Shown here: in pieces, positions 43,915 to 55,275 of the stretch
How positions within the stretch are numbered: position 1 is the first letter of the stretch
Layout: every line of letters starts with the position of its first letter
Source: Owenia fusiformis
Taxonomy: Eukaryota > Annelida > Polychaeta > Sabellida > Oweniidae
NCBI GenBank assembly: GCA_903813345.2
Contig: CAIIXF020000007.1
Location: 4,407,730-4,471,729 of the forward strand
Length of the DNA stretch: 64,000 nt
Reading direction: 5' to 3'
The notes under the pieces: model-generated
Database searches by the model: none
What the model saw: only the letters and a program-made list of their open reading frames with translations
Told to the model about the DNA's origin: nothing
Program-made: the position numbers and the translations under genes

Positions 43915-43986
43915 GGTTCTATGGTGTAATGGTTAGCACTCTGGACTTTGAATCCAGCGATCCGAGTTCAAATCTCGGTAGAACCT
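43915..43986 (+). tRNA. tRNA-Gln (anticodon TTG)
   Basis: 72 bases fold as a standard cloverleaf. The acceptor stem is GGTTCTA with TAGAACC. The anticodon arm is CTGGA-CTTTGAA-TCCAG, giving TTG. The T arm is CCGAG-TTCAAAT-CTCGG and the discriminator is T. There is no intron. No T-run follows closely; the first TTTT is about 25 bases downstream, so termination may be weak. Confidence 0.93.
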
Positions 43987-44240
43987 ATCTTTATGATCAA
44001 TATCAATAATTTTCTAAATTATCTAATCTAAATTAATAGCAATGGTATATTGTTTTAAAGGGTCTTATTTAGTAAACAAAGTAAACTGTAGAGCACTACC
44101 ATGTTCAGGAGTCAAGAAGCATCAGTAATTGGTTCATTTTCCAATTTTGACTCAGAAACAAGTTAAATCTTTTTGGCATTTTCATGACAAAAAAATGTTC
44201 ACAATGCAGATAAATGAATAATAAAGTGAAACAAAATAGT

Positions 44241-44312
44241 AGGTTCTACCGAGATTTGAACTCGGATCGCTGGATTCAAAGTCCAGAGTGCTAACCATTA
44301 CACCATAGAACC
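44241..44312 (-). tRNA. tRNA-Gln (anticodon TTG), inverted copy
   Basis: The reverse complement is identical by eye to the tRNA at 43915-43986. The two genes converge with about 254 bases between them. A TTTT terminator follows on the minus strand. Confidence 0.93.
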
Positions 44313-44617
44313 TTGGTTGTCTACACAGATAATTCAGCATGATTTGTAACAAAATTAATGATAAAATATTGGAAATCTATAAACTTGAAAGAAAATAGCT
44401 TGATTTGTTTTCAAACTTATTTATCAATTCTATTCATGTTGATTTGTCTAACATGCTTTGCCTTTGTTAGCCTGACAGAGATTGATATAAATGCACCAAC
44501 ACATAAAATGATAAAAACAACAATTGTTGCTAAAATGAAAATAACCAACTACAGATGACATTGAACGATTCACATATGTATGAATAAAATACTGAAATAT
44601 GATTGCCAAAAATATTT

Positions 44618-44689
44618 AGGTTCTACCGAGATTTGAACTCGGATCGCAGGATTCAGAGTCCTGAGTGCTAACCATTACACCATAGAACC
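44618..44689 (-). tRNA. tRNA-Gln (anticodon CTG)
   Basis: It has the same body as the two neighbouring tRNA-Gln genes, but the anticodon arm reads CAGGA-CTCTGAA-TCCTG, giving CTG. A stem pair is swapped in a compensated way (T-A to A-T). A TTTTT run follows on the minus strand. Confidence 0.93.
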
Positions 44690-44793
44690 ATTAATGACAA
44701 GATTAAACACAATCTAAGATACGAAGTAGTGGTGAATACTGATTATAATCACATTTGTTGAAAGCCCATGAAATCATATAATAATCTAATGTA

Positions 44794-45030
44794 CAGTTGG
44801 GGACAAAAATAAATGACAGGTCGATTTTCGATCACCATTTCCTAATTATGGTGGTCTGAAAGCCCATAATTTCCAATATTGTCTAGATACATATCCCTTA
44901 AAATTTGTATATTTTACATTTTGTATAATCTCATCCACTGATTTATGGCCTCTTGTAAATTCTCTTATTTTTAACATGGGAAATCCTCACTTCAGCAAAT
45001 CCACCTGTCATTTATTTATGTCCCCAACTG
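44794..45030. mobile_element. Mariner-type MITE with 28-bp TIRs
   Basis: CAGTTGGGGACAAAAATAAA TGACAGGT at the left mirrors ACCTGTCA TTTATTTATGTCCCCAACTG at the right with one mismatch. TA flanks both ends. It is 237 bp with no coding capacity. Confidence 0.85.
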
Positions 45031-45689
45031 TACAATAAATTATTACAGTATTTCTTTAATCACTTTGATTGTGATAATAAATAAGATAAATAATGTGTGC
45101 TTTTGTGAATTTTTGTCATAGTCACTTAAATAATTCTGTTGAGCCAGAAACATATATGTCTCTGGTTGAGCCAAAAAATTATTTATAAACCTTATTTACA
45201 TTTTCAAAACTTTTTTCAATGTTAAAAGTTTTCATATTGCCACCTTAAATATTTAAATTCAATTTATCACATACACTTAATAAGAAATATATTAGTATAT
45301 CATTTTTTTAAATTTATTTTCTTATAAAAAATAGAATAACAATATTGTTGTCCTAGATATTTCATCTTCTATACATGCCAAGATGGCACAATTATTGCTC
45401 CATATGTACTTTGAAGTGTCATTTGGTTTAGAAATGTACAATATTGTACAACTCCACTATACCTTGCATTTGGTGTTTATAAGCAACCCATTTAGCTTAT
45501 TAGTAATGATTATGTATTTGTTTTTATTTGTCTGTTCCTTATTAATGGTTTATTGGTTGAATGTTAGATGTTACTAAGGCACTTTCAAAAATATACTAAA
45601 CAATACAATCAGACAAACAAAGTATCTTATGCATTTCTAGCTGTTAGGTATACTAGAGTGTGTACAGTTCACCTTAATCAATCTTAATC

Positions 45690-45846
45690 TATACACTCCC
45701 CACAAAAACTTTGGCAACACCGCTTTTCAATCCTCTGTATGTTTGGAATTATTCTTTCATTAAATAAAGTTATGAAATCTGTGACAAAATTGATCAAATC
45801 ACAAACCATAAACAATCAAATAGAAAGTTTTGGAGGTGAGTGTATG
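45690..45846. mobile_element. Small Tc1/mariner-type MITE
   Basis: The left end TATACACTCCCCACAAAAAC mirrors the right end GAAAGTTTTGGAGGTGAGTG then TA. The inverted repeats are imperfect and the length is about 157 bp. Confidence 0.6.
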
Positions 45847-46106
45847 TAATACTTTAAAAAGTACAGATAGACTAAGAGCATTGATTCAAAGTTACACCAC
45901 CAAATTATGAATTAAAGTTGAACCAATGCCTTGCGAAATCAACCCTGAACCAGCCATAAAAAGTGTGTTTTTTATCTTTAGGCTTAATTGAAATTGATTC
46001 ATATCACCGAGCTTTTTCTAGTATTCATAAATAAATTATGCTAATTATATTTCTACAGGCTGTTTCTAGAATCCTATATTAAACATCATGAATCTAGAAA
46101 TCAATA

Positions 46107-46471
46107 TACAGTAAAACCTGTCTAATATAAATGCCTCTAAGAATGGTACAAAGTGTTTGGATTGGCAGGAAATATGAATCAATGGGAGATAACAAATTGG
46201 TACAAAGTAAAAGTGTTCAAATTGAGAGATGTTCAAATATGAAAGTTGTTCAAATTGAGAGATGTTCAAATAAGAGAGGTTTTCAAATATGAAAGCTGAT
46301 AAAATTGAGAGATGTTCAAATATGAAAGTTGTTCAAATTGAGAGATGTTCAAATAAGAGAGGTTTTCAAATATGAAAGCTGATAAAATTGAGAGATGTTC
46401 AAATATGAGAGGTGTTCAAATTGAGAGATGTAGAAATAAGAGAGGTGTTCAGATAAACAGGTTTTACTGTA
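46107..46471. repeat. Dispersed inverted-repeat element, best-preserved copy
   Basis: TACAGTAAAACCTGTCTAAT at the left mirrors AACAGGTTTTACTGTA at the right. Inside is a tandem block of GTTCAAATTGAGAGAT and GTTCAAATATGAAAG. Confidence 0.75.
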
Positions 46472-47050
46472 CTGCAAACAAATTACACACTGACCTAGCA
46501 TCTATTTTCCATCAAAAATTAAATCATACATCTAACTAACATCAGATTGAGCAAATCATACAAAAAGTGTACATGAGGTCACATTATAATTCTGTTGCAT
46601 CTCATTATTTAAATGCAAGGTTATTACTGTATATGGCTTACCATATATGCAATGCATGAATGCAACACAAATCTTTACATTTTAAGTTCTATTGAAGATG
46701 TTTGTGTTGATTTGCTTTAAGCACATGTTTCAGATATGTGACAAATACTGATAATGAGACATCTGTGCTAAAACACATAATCACAATTATAAAAAAGTAA
46801 ATATATAATACATGAAACATGTTACATAATGTACAATTAATTAAATACCAAATCAAATTATAATACAATTTACATATTATGCAACAGACATATTCTTATT
46901 GATGATCAAAATGGAAAAAAATTAATAACAATCACTGTACAACTGAGTTGATGGCATTCACAATGTAAAATCAAAATAATATGACACATTTCAATCATGA
47001 GCTGGCAGGTTATTATAGAAATATCTCTAAATTGTTTCTAATTCATACAT

Positions 47051-47472
47051 CACTGGTGATCCACTCGATTACGCTGGTTACCAAAACGGTTCGTTTTGGT
47101 AACAAAATGTCGGAACATCGAAGGTACGATTTTTCTCGTTTCCTTATTTTATACTTTGTAGGCAGAATTCCCACAACATTTTTTAACACAAACGTGTATC
47201 AGTATCATATGTTTAAGAAATTGTACATATTTGCGAACAAATAGTCCAGAAGACAACAGAATCGTCGATTTACTTCCTCACTTAAGTTACATAAACGGTT
47301 TGGGTTAAAAGTGCAGATCTTAACTGTTTTTCGAAAAACCGTTTATGTAACTTAAGTGAGGAAGTAAATCGACGATTATGTTGTCTTCTTAGCTATTTTT
47401 TCGCAAACATGTACATCTTCTAAAACATACGATTTGTTTTGGTAACCAGCGTAATCGAGTGGATCACCAGTG
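47051..47472. mobile_element. Palindromic foldback MITE, 5-bp target duplication
   Basis: The ends CACTGGTGATCCACTCGATT and AATCGAGTGGATCACCAGTG are perfect inverted repeats that extend to TACGCTGGTTACCAAAAC. The centre is a second long inverted pair (GTCGATTTACTTCCTCACTT and complement, about 47266-47385). TACAT flanks both ends (47046-47050, 47473-47477). Confidence 0.85.
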
Positions 47473-47848
47473 TACATGAAATATCATTTGTAGGTAAAAC
47501 TATTTTATAATATACACATAGAATTATTTCTATGTCTTTCTGTATTCTGTAATAGAGTCCGGAAAACGTTTAAAAAAACCAGCTGTTTCAAGGTACCTTT
47601 GAAATCCAAAACAAGTGACGGCAAAATGAATCAAGAAATTGATGACTGTTATGCTGCAGAGTTAAATTGCTTCATCATGTAGCATTTCGACAAAGGGCTT
47701 CCCAAAAAAGCATTCTGTGCCTGTTTAACACTAAATATTGCTTCCGCGTTAAGCTTTTTTTTGTCAAAATGCTTTACAAAGCAATTAAACCTGCTTGATA
47801 AAAGGTACCATTGACAAGTTATAACATCATTCAACAGTACCTACTACC

Positions 47849-48092
47849 CTAAGCTGCTTTTTTCTTAGCTGCTTTTTGCTCTATAAACAGTTTCAAAAGT
47901 CCTAGACTGGAGGATATTGACCCAAAGACACCTGTCTGTGTAGCATTGAAGGTACCAGACCATAGGAAACCTTCTGGGAGCCAATTAACTGCACACATCA
48001 AATCTGCGAGGTTGATTGCAATGGTTAAGAATTCACCCTGAGCTTGTTTGCGGATATTAGCCATCTCACTTTTGTAAGTTTGTTCATACTCA
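47849..48092 (-). CDS. PEX11G: PEX11-gamma-like, exon 4 (C-terminal)
   Basis: Acceptor TATTTCAG and stop TAG at 47849-47851. It encodes T-I-A-I-N-L-A-D-L-M-C-A-V-N-W-L-P-E-G-F-L-W-S, matching the vertebrate PEX11G C-terminal segment L-S-N-L-A-D-L-A-N-A-V-H-W-L-P-R-G-V-L-W-A. It then gives a hydrophobic G-S-I-S-S-S-L-G-L-L stretch and ends K-A-A-K-K-K-A-A. The basic tail would face the cytosol if the topology is as in other PEX11 proteins. Confidence 0.93.
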
Positions 48093-48217
48093 CTGAAATA
48101 AATATAATTTGTCATTCATTATAAAAAGTAAAACTAATTTTTACATCCAGGACACTGTAATTTGAAATATAAATATACATTATATAGCAATAAGTGGAAC
48201 TAATTTCATCAACATGA

Positions 48218-48383
48218 ACAGTGAAAACAGTCTAATCAAAACACCCCTGGGACAAGCCAAAAGTGTTTGGTTCAGTAGGTGTTCAATGAGAGAAAATATA
48301 TTTGGGACTGTGCGCACTGAGACAAAGTGTTCACATTGAGAGGTGTTCAGATTAAAGAGGTGTTTGGATATACAGGTTTCACA
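48218..48383. repeat. Dispersed inverted-repeat element within PEX11G intron 3
   Basis: ACAGTGAAAACAGTCTAATC at the left and GATATACAGGTTTCAC at the right, with TTCACATTGAGAGGTGTTCA inside. Same family as 46107. Confidence 0.6.
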
Positions 48384-48478
48384 ATTTATGCTCATCAAGT
48401 TGCTGCAAAAATTATAACCATATATGACTTCCATATTCCATCATTAAACAATCCACTCTATTTTGGGTATAGACTCAC

Positions 48479-48553
48479 CTAGAAGCTTCCAGTTTTCTCT
48501 GTTTCTTCATATGACCTATCTTCCCTTGTAGTCTTGCCAGCAGCCGTAAACTC
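48479..48553 (-). CDS. PEX11G: PEX11-gamma-like, exon 3
   Basis: A 75-nt exon with ATTACAG acceptor and GTGAGT donor, phase 2 at both ends. It encodes S-L-R-L-L-A-R-L-Q-G-K-I-G-H-M-K-K-Q-R-K-L-E-A, a basic amphipathic stretch matching the S-L-W-M-L-L-K-L-R-Q-R-L-R region of vertebrate PEX11G. It is too short and too internal to be found as an ATG-started frame. Confidence 0.87.
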   Translation of the reverse strand, partial: EFTAAGKTTREDRSYEETEKTGSF

Positions 48554-48938
48554 CTGTAATGCATATGTATATGTGTCATGAAAACCCTGTCTTATTGTGA
48601 CATATAGTACTAAAGTCAAAAACAGAGTGTTGAGGGAAAGATTCATTTTTATTAATGTATTTATAATCATAGTAGTCAGTTACATAAATCAGAAGTTGTC
48701 CAAGTAGCATCCTCAAGTGCTAGTCACCACAAGGGCATTATAAGGAATGGAATTACGTTTTTCAGGCAAAATGTTGAAAAAAGTATTTAACCAACACCAT
48801 ATAATGTAAAGTGTTTGAGTTAAGGTTACTGCTCTATATGTTTTGTGTGCCATTAATATTGAGTTAATGCTTTTTAAATATTGATGTTGAATCAAAAAAT
48901 CTGGATTTATGATAAAACGATATCTGTATGAATTTTAC

Positions 48939-49120
48939 CTTAAAATGCCAATGACTAGAGAGCATCCCCATAAGGCAGTGCCAGCCTGCCACCATTTTGA
49001 TGAGTCTTTCACATTTATGAGACCAGCGTCAGCTGCCCAAGCTATATGCTCTACGGGGAAGTAAGCCTGGCCAGATATTAACCCTAGCACACTCAGAATT
49101 CTAATAATTGGGTCTTTCTC
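48939..49120 (-). CDS. PEX11G: PEX11-gamma-like, exon 2
   Basis: Acceptor ATTGCAG and donor GTAAAA; phase 0 in, phase 2 out. It encodes I-I-R-I-L-S-V-L-G-L-I-S-G-Q-A-Y-F-P-V-E-H-I-A-W-A-A-D-A, matching the Y-Y-P-C-E-H-V-A-W-A-A-D-A signature of PEX11G. A second membrane-prone stretch follows (A-L-W-G-C-S-L-V-I-G-I-L). Confidence 0.95.
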
Positions 49121-50324
49121 CTGCAATAAAAATGGCTTTTAAGGTACAACCCAAAATATTAGAATTTCAAGATATCTACAGAGCATTTCTATTTTCTATA
49201 TTCATCAAAACCCGAGACTAACATTATCTTTCTATCTAGTACACTATATGTATCAATACACAGCTGTATGCATATGACAACCACCATCAGCATCAACTTA
49301 TTTCACCAGCTATGTTTAGTCTACACAAAATAGTGATTAATCATTCCATATTAATAACATAAATCTAAAACATAAACATAATTGGGGTTTTCACCTGGAT
49401 TGAATCTAATTTATCTTAAAGGTTCGATCAATTTTCATTTGATTCTCTTAAAAGATTAATATCATGGTCATTGTCTGGAACTAATTGTGCCTGGATGGTT
49501 GAGATAATTGATTTGGGATTTCAAAGCAGGTGAATTTCTGAAGTGAACTGTACTTTACATGAAAGGGTAAGAAGAGCTCTATTGTTTGAACCTATCTCTC
49601 TTATCTCTTATCATCTCTCGCTGGTCCCCCCCCCCCCCCAGCTGGTATCTCTTCATAAGCATGAATGAGGATCAAATACAGTACTGAATGCAAAACCGTT
49701 TACTAATATATTATTTGATGCTTATGTTTCGAGTTGGATATATTAGACACTCTCTTCTTTCACCGATGCCTTCACTAGTCATCTTCACTTACACCAGGGT
49801 CACGTGTAAATAAGAGATGTGAGTAAATGAATAGGCTATAGAATTAATTATGGGCTTGAAATGATTTTAGTGCGAGATTATGGAGACATACATTTTTCAA
49901 CATCATAATAAATTGAGAACTGTGTATTAATACTCAATATACTGTATTAATGTCTTTGTCACTAAAGACCACCAGCGGATTTAGACGGGGGCGTGGGGGG
50001 GCGCATGTCCCCCCTAAAAAGTCGGAAAATTTGTGTTTTGCCTCATCGCTTTTTACCAAATTTGACTGTTCGCTCACTTTTATAATCACAGGCCCCCCCT
50101 AACACAAAATCCTGGATACACCCTTGAAGACTTATTCTGTGACCCAGATAGTGACCTCAAAAAGCTAAGCTATTTAGCAAAGAGGAATGCGGGTGTAATA
50201 TACCAGTACATGTACATGCATGCTTTATTCCTTGTACTTTCAAGAGATCCGATGATTGAATCAATTAGGTCATTATTCCGTTCAATACATTAATCTGCAA
50301 TCTTCATATTCTAAAACATCTTAC
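49121..50324 (-). other. PEX11G intron 1
   Basis: AT-rich, with a poly-C run at 49627-49639 and a small C/G-run MITE at 49971-50127. No exon is missing, since phases and family length are satisfied. Confidence 0.5.
49971..50127. mobile_element. Small C/G-run MITE
   Basis: ACCAGCGGATTTAGACGGGG at the left weakly mirrors AAAATCCTGGATACACCCTT at the right, with G-runs and C-runs inside. Of the same style as the element at 13005. Confidence 0.45.
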
Positions 50325-50558
50325 ATGTTTTCCTAGTCCATATGAAAGAGAGTAACCTAACATGGGCAGATCATCAAACAGTCTCAAGATCACTCTAGCT
50401 TTGCTGAACTGAGCACAAATTCCTCGGATTGTAGCTTCATTTTCTGGATTCCTCGTACCAGCGATTACATGTAAAACATAACTAGTAGTTCTAATGAACT
50501 TATCCCTCCCCCTGTACGTTCCCAGTAGAGTTATAATGTCCTCCATCGCGACATACAA
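50325..50558 (-). CDS. PEX11G: PEX11-gamma-like peroxisomal membrane protein, exon 1 (start)
   Basis: The encoded start M-Y-V-A-M-E-D-I-I-T-L-L-G-T-Y-R-G-R-D-K-F-I-R matches S-Y-R-G-R-D-R-L-I-R of vertebrate PEX11G, and A-R-V-I-L-R-L-F-D-D-L-P-M matches T-I-L-R-L-F-D-D-L-A-M. The donor GTAAGA is in phase 0. The four exons total 735 nt (244 aa), close to the vertebrate 241. PEX11 proteins are peroxisomal membrane proteins that bend and elongate the membrane before fission and so control peroxisome number. Either Met1 or Met5 could be the start. The gene is intact by eye and all phases agree. Nothing around it suggests functional linkage to its neighbours. Confidence 0.94.
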
Positions 50559-50559
50559 G

Positions 50560-52950
50560 CCTAAATAGAACTAGTTCAAAGTGCAGTTTTGTGTTTACAA
50601 GTTCATCGTTTGACCCCTGACCTGCTGTAAAGAAGTCGAAGCTCCGTGGGTCAAAAATGAGTGATATTGAAGCAAAAACGTGAATACGGATTTCTTTTAG
50701 CGAAAAATATGAAGCTGTATATTAGTTAAAAGACGTGAGTTATTGTTATTAGCAGGCATAGATATATTTAAAGCAAAATCATTCTATATAGCACAATGAT
50801 TGTCGCAAATACAAGGCACTTGCTTTGACATTTTGAAAAACTCTGAATAAACAATAATGCACATTCAATTTTGACCCACGGAGATTCGATTGAAAAATTA
50901 CTCTCATCACTATTCTCCCCAAAATATGGATTTGGGAAGTTGTTACAGGCTGCATTGTAAAAAATCCAAAGGAGACTTTCAGTTACCAAACTTATGGAGG
51001 GAGTGTATAGTAAAACATTTGCTGATTTAAAAATTAAACTTTTACTGTAATATTTGAAATAAAACAACATGTCATAAAAATAATGGTAATAAATCATATG
51101 TTCAAACTTTGAAAGGGGACGATAATATTAAAATACTATAGCAAAAGTACCATTGACCTTTGAAGTTGAGTTGACCCAAAGTGAGATACTGACTTTGCAT
51201 GACCTGATGTTGGGCATTTCCAAAGTAACCGCAAAATATATTCATTATGAAAATTATTTTACACCCTTGACCTCTCTGATTTGAGCTTAATATTTAATTT
51301 TGGCTTAAATTTGTACAACTTCCAAAATGTAAACCATGACCTCAAAAGAGTATTTTTAAAACACAACAAGAACAAATCAATCACTTCAACTTTGGCATTA
51401 GTTTAACAATTTAACAAAAAGTTTATTGTACATCACAATTTATTTATTCTTACTTCATCAAGAAATTTACAACAATTTTAGTTTTATCTGTGTATGGCAG
51501 GGATCATTTGATATATAAATATTTGCCAAAATACCTTTTATAAAACATAAACTGAATCTTAACTCTTTAACAATTAGATTGTTCTTTGATATAGCTGTAT
51601 CCAATTAAACATTTTCTGCCTATAAGTACATTCACTTTACATTCCTAATATGAAATGACGAGAAAGCTTCAAATGAGACCATTAAGACTGTTAAATAAAG
51701 CTTTAAAAATATAAAATTAGTGGCCACTCAAAGAGGAAATTCAAATAATTTTGAAGTTTACCTTGAATAATGTCAGTGATTATATTTATGCTTACATTGC
51801 TAATACAATTTAACCCTAATGAATTTTTTTTAAATCTACAAACAGGTGGAGGGGAGGGGTTACTGGTCTACCATATATCAAGTCTTTTATTTTACCTCGA
51901 CAGAAATATTTGTGTAAGGAATACATAATTTAGTCAAATACCTTTTGTTTTAGACAAACTCCCTCCCAAAAATGAAAAATAATGATGTTTTCAGACAATC
52001 CCTAATTCTATTTCTCATTATGTTAAATGCTTTAGTATTTGAAAATTGAGCAGAAAATATAAAATTTAATGTGATAAAAGGGTGTCACCCGAAGCCTAAA
52101 ATAAAATGACTAAAACAGCAACATAGCCATGCATTTGTCTATGTCTCAATGTGACAAAAACATCGTTTTTCTTAAATGAATTAAAAAATAAAGAGCCACT
52201 CACAAATTTCAAAGTAACAATTGACAATCCATGCAAGATGTGTACTCTACAAGAGCTTCTTAAAGTAATTCAATGATGGTATGTTTTTTTACATATGCCC
52301 CTCCTTAGGTTTATTTCTCATCTAAACCTATTTCATCCCTACTCCTACAACCTATTTGTACACAGACAGAAATGTATTTATTGATGGACTCTTGTCATGG
52401 GTCATAATATAGCACCATGCGATGTGGACTCCTCCTTTGGAAGAAACTTTAAGTATGATTTCTATGGTAACTTGAGAACAGAAGATGTTGGAAGCAATGC
52501 TAATGTATCATCTAAAATTCAAATTTCATTTTCCGAAAAAGAATTGAGATATCTGATCATTTAAGATGCTGAATTGTCCAATGAAAAACATTACATTCAC
52601 TTTTTCATTTTTTGTCAAATAACCTAAAAATCAAAGAACTGTTGGACTTTTTATGTAGAAAATAAGCATTATTAACATGGAATAAAAAGATCAAAAAACA
52701 ACTTGTACAACTGTGACAGTATCTAAACCTTACTCTCAACTTGCCTCAATCCCTTAATTCTACTTTCTTTAAGGTAGGCCTAGTCCAATAAATTATTTGG
52801 ATCTTTAACTTTAACCATTTAGGTTTACATGGTCATGTGTAACACATTAAAAGTTACCTCTACATTAGGATACCCTTAAGTTGTCACATCGCATTATCCC
52901 TATCAATAACTAATTGATCGGTGTCAAACAAGATATTACCTTTGTACATC
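50560..52950. other. Intergenic, nothing recognised
   Basis: AT-rich, with only unmatched short frames. The right part (from about 52.3 kb) may be 3' UTR of the minus-strand orphan gene; AATAAA on the minus strand occurs near 52311. Confidence 0.4.
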
Positions 52951-52953
52951 ATA

Positions 52954-53348
52954 TTATTTTTTGGTTTTAAACTTTGAGGAAAACCATTGTCTTAAGCTCC
53001 GTAATTTTCCAGTTTGTTTTAATTGTTTAGTTGATTGTATGGCTGTTTCTCCACCATCATAATGCTTTGCATTATTCTCATGATCCTTTTTATTTTTTAC
53101 TTTGTTGTTATTAACTCCGGACAAATCTCCATCTATCCTATCAACAACTGAACGTTTCTTCTTGTTGCTACTGTAACCAAAATCATAATCATCATCATAC
53201 AGATCATCCAATAATTCAAATCGTCGAGTCCTTGATTCTAAAGTTGCATCGACTTCATCAAATGTGTGTTCACTGACTGGTAGCCATGGCTTATTACTGA
53301 TTGTCTTGTCCTCCATTATGTTAGCACAACCAGTCTCAACCAAAATGT
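52954..53348 (-). CDS. Unrecognised protein, last exon of a probable two-exon gene
   Basis: The open frame gives 131 residues ending in Q-W-F-S-S-K-F-K-T-K-K and TAA. It starts with I-L-V-E-T-G-C-A-N-I-M-E-D-K, has an acidic Tyr-rich centre (L-L-D-D-L-Y-D-D-D-Y-D-F-G-Y), and then a Lys/Asn-rich region that looks disordered. No signal peptide, membrane segment or known domain is visible. The acceptor (GTGTTTTCTGTGGAG) is in phase 1, which fits the donor at 56455. I do not recognise the family. It could be a taxon-restricted protein or the end of a longer gene. Codon usage is ordinary for the region. Confidence 0.45.
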
Positions 53349-54289
53349 CTCCACAGAAAACACAATTTTAGACTTTAATGTATATTCTTTATATACAGTA
53401 TTCAGTTTCCTTGTAAAACAGATTATACTGTATATCCAGGTATATCCTCATAATAATCACATGAGATAATGAACATTTCATTTCCTTTTCCTCCAGTGTC
53501 ACCTTAATGGTGTCACCTTAATGAGTCAGTGTGCCATGCAATTCCATACAAATCCAATAATCCATGTGACTTCTCATCAAGAGGAAGTCGAGGAAACCTT
53601 TAGCTTTTAACCTTTATCTGAATTTTGTTTACAATTGGATGAATCACTGAGTGTGGTAAGTCCATTAGTACATCAAGGAAACCAAAACTTTGTAATATTT
53701 GTCTATATAGTTATACAAGAGTATTTATATTCAGCTGTATATATCCTATATAGATGCAATTATCCGATGACTAGTGAGGTTTCAGGTACATAACAGCAAG
53801 ATATAGAAATAGCATATTTGGGAAGTGGGAGATAACATTTATTTCCACTGTAAATCCTCCTCTTCACTTAGGTCCTTTTATGAGCACTTCCATATATGTA
53901 CATGACAGTATGTAAATAATTGATAAGGATGATACAATTCCACAATTGTTAGATCATCACGGTATATGTATAATTACTATCAACATCAACCAGTCCCTCA
54001 AGAAGCCATAAATGTAGTTTGCAATTGTACTGCTTTATTAATACCACTTTCTGATATCAAAACATTTCACTATTGATCAGTTGTCATCACAAGCTTATTC
54101 AATAAAGGAAAAATATTCCACTTGAAGATGAAGAATTCTATACCATTCCTTCATGTTATTTCACCAATACTGCTTATGAATCCTAGCTAATAACTTAATA
54201 CCCTGTTCCAAACAAAAGTCAAATTCCTGTCTGGCATATGCACGAGCTTTTCCTCAATTGCTTTCTGCTTAGTCTTTGTTGTTCATTGC

Positions 54290-54570
54290 TGCTATTCACT
54301 GCTCATGTTTGTAATTTATTGTTCATGCTTGTTATTCACTGCTCAGATTATGTTATTCACTGTTAAGTTTTTGTTTTTCACTGCTCATGCCTTGTTATTC
54401 ACTGCTCAGTTTTTGATATCCAGTGCTCAAGGTTTGTTATTCATCACTCAGTTTTTGTCATTCACTGTTCATGCTTATTATTCACTGCTCGTTTTTGATA
54501 TTCAGTTTTCAGGTTTTGTTATTGGCTCTTAGTTTTTATAAGTCACTTCTTAGTTCTTTTTGTTATTCAC
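54290..54570. repeat. Degenerate tandem repeat, about 25-30 bp unit
   Basis: About ten copies of TTGTTATTCACTGCTCA with variable spacers. A translated frame over it is an artefact of the repeat. Confidence 0.8.
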
Positions 54571-54874
54571 TGCCCAGTCACCTTCTGTCCGTCTAGTTCA
54601 ATCTGGAAAATAAATCTGCAGTCCATCATTTCTGCATGAACTCAGTAAGTGTGTATTGGTAATACAAATAGCATAATAATTGCAATGATGGTACTTCTAC
54701 ATGCAAGTGGTGTAGTGTTGGGAATTAGCCAGGTAAACATCAACAAATTGCATATATTACTTTCCTAAATGTAGACAGTTGCAAATTAACTATAGGGGAT
54801 GTACAAGATAAGTGCATAAGGAGTACTTGAAGCTTGGCAGACCAATCAAGTTTACTTACCTCTAGAATTAAAAT

Positions 54875-55275
54875 AAGTTAAGTGAACACCTTTTTCTTGA
54901 TAACATATATATTTGGGAACATCTCTCTGGTACACCCAATTTTCTTGTGAACATATAAATTTGTGAACACCTCTCTAGTAAACCCATTTTTCTTGCAAAC
55001 ATATATTGTTGTGATCACCTCTTTAGTAAGCACCTTTTTCTTATGAACATAGATATTTGTGAACACCTCTCGAGTACACACAATTTCTTGTGAACACCTT
55101 TTACCTTTTACTTGTTAATTCATCCATGTTGTGAACATCTCTGCTAAACACATTTCTTGTGAAAATATCAATTGGTGAACACCTCTCTTGTAAACATGAA
55201 CATATTTATTTATAAGCGCCTCTATTGTACACACATTTCTTTTATGAACACATTTATTTGTGAACACCTCACTTC
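54875..55275. repeat. Degenerate tandem repeat, about 57-bp unit (GTGAACACCTCT)
   Basis: About seven units with TTTGTGAACACCTCTCTAGT and TTTTTCTTGTGAACATAT. The words resemble the interior of the ACAGTAAAACCTGT family, so the array may derive from one copy. Confidence 0.75.
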
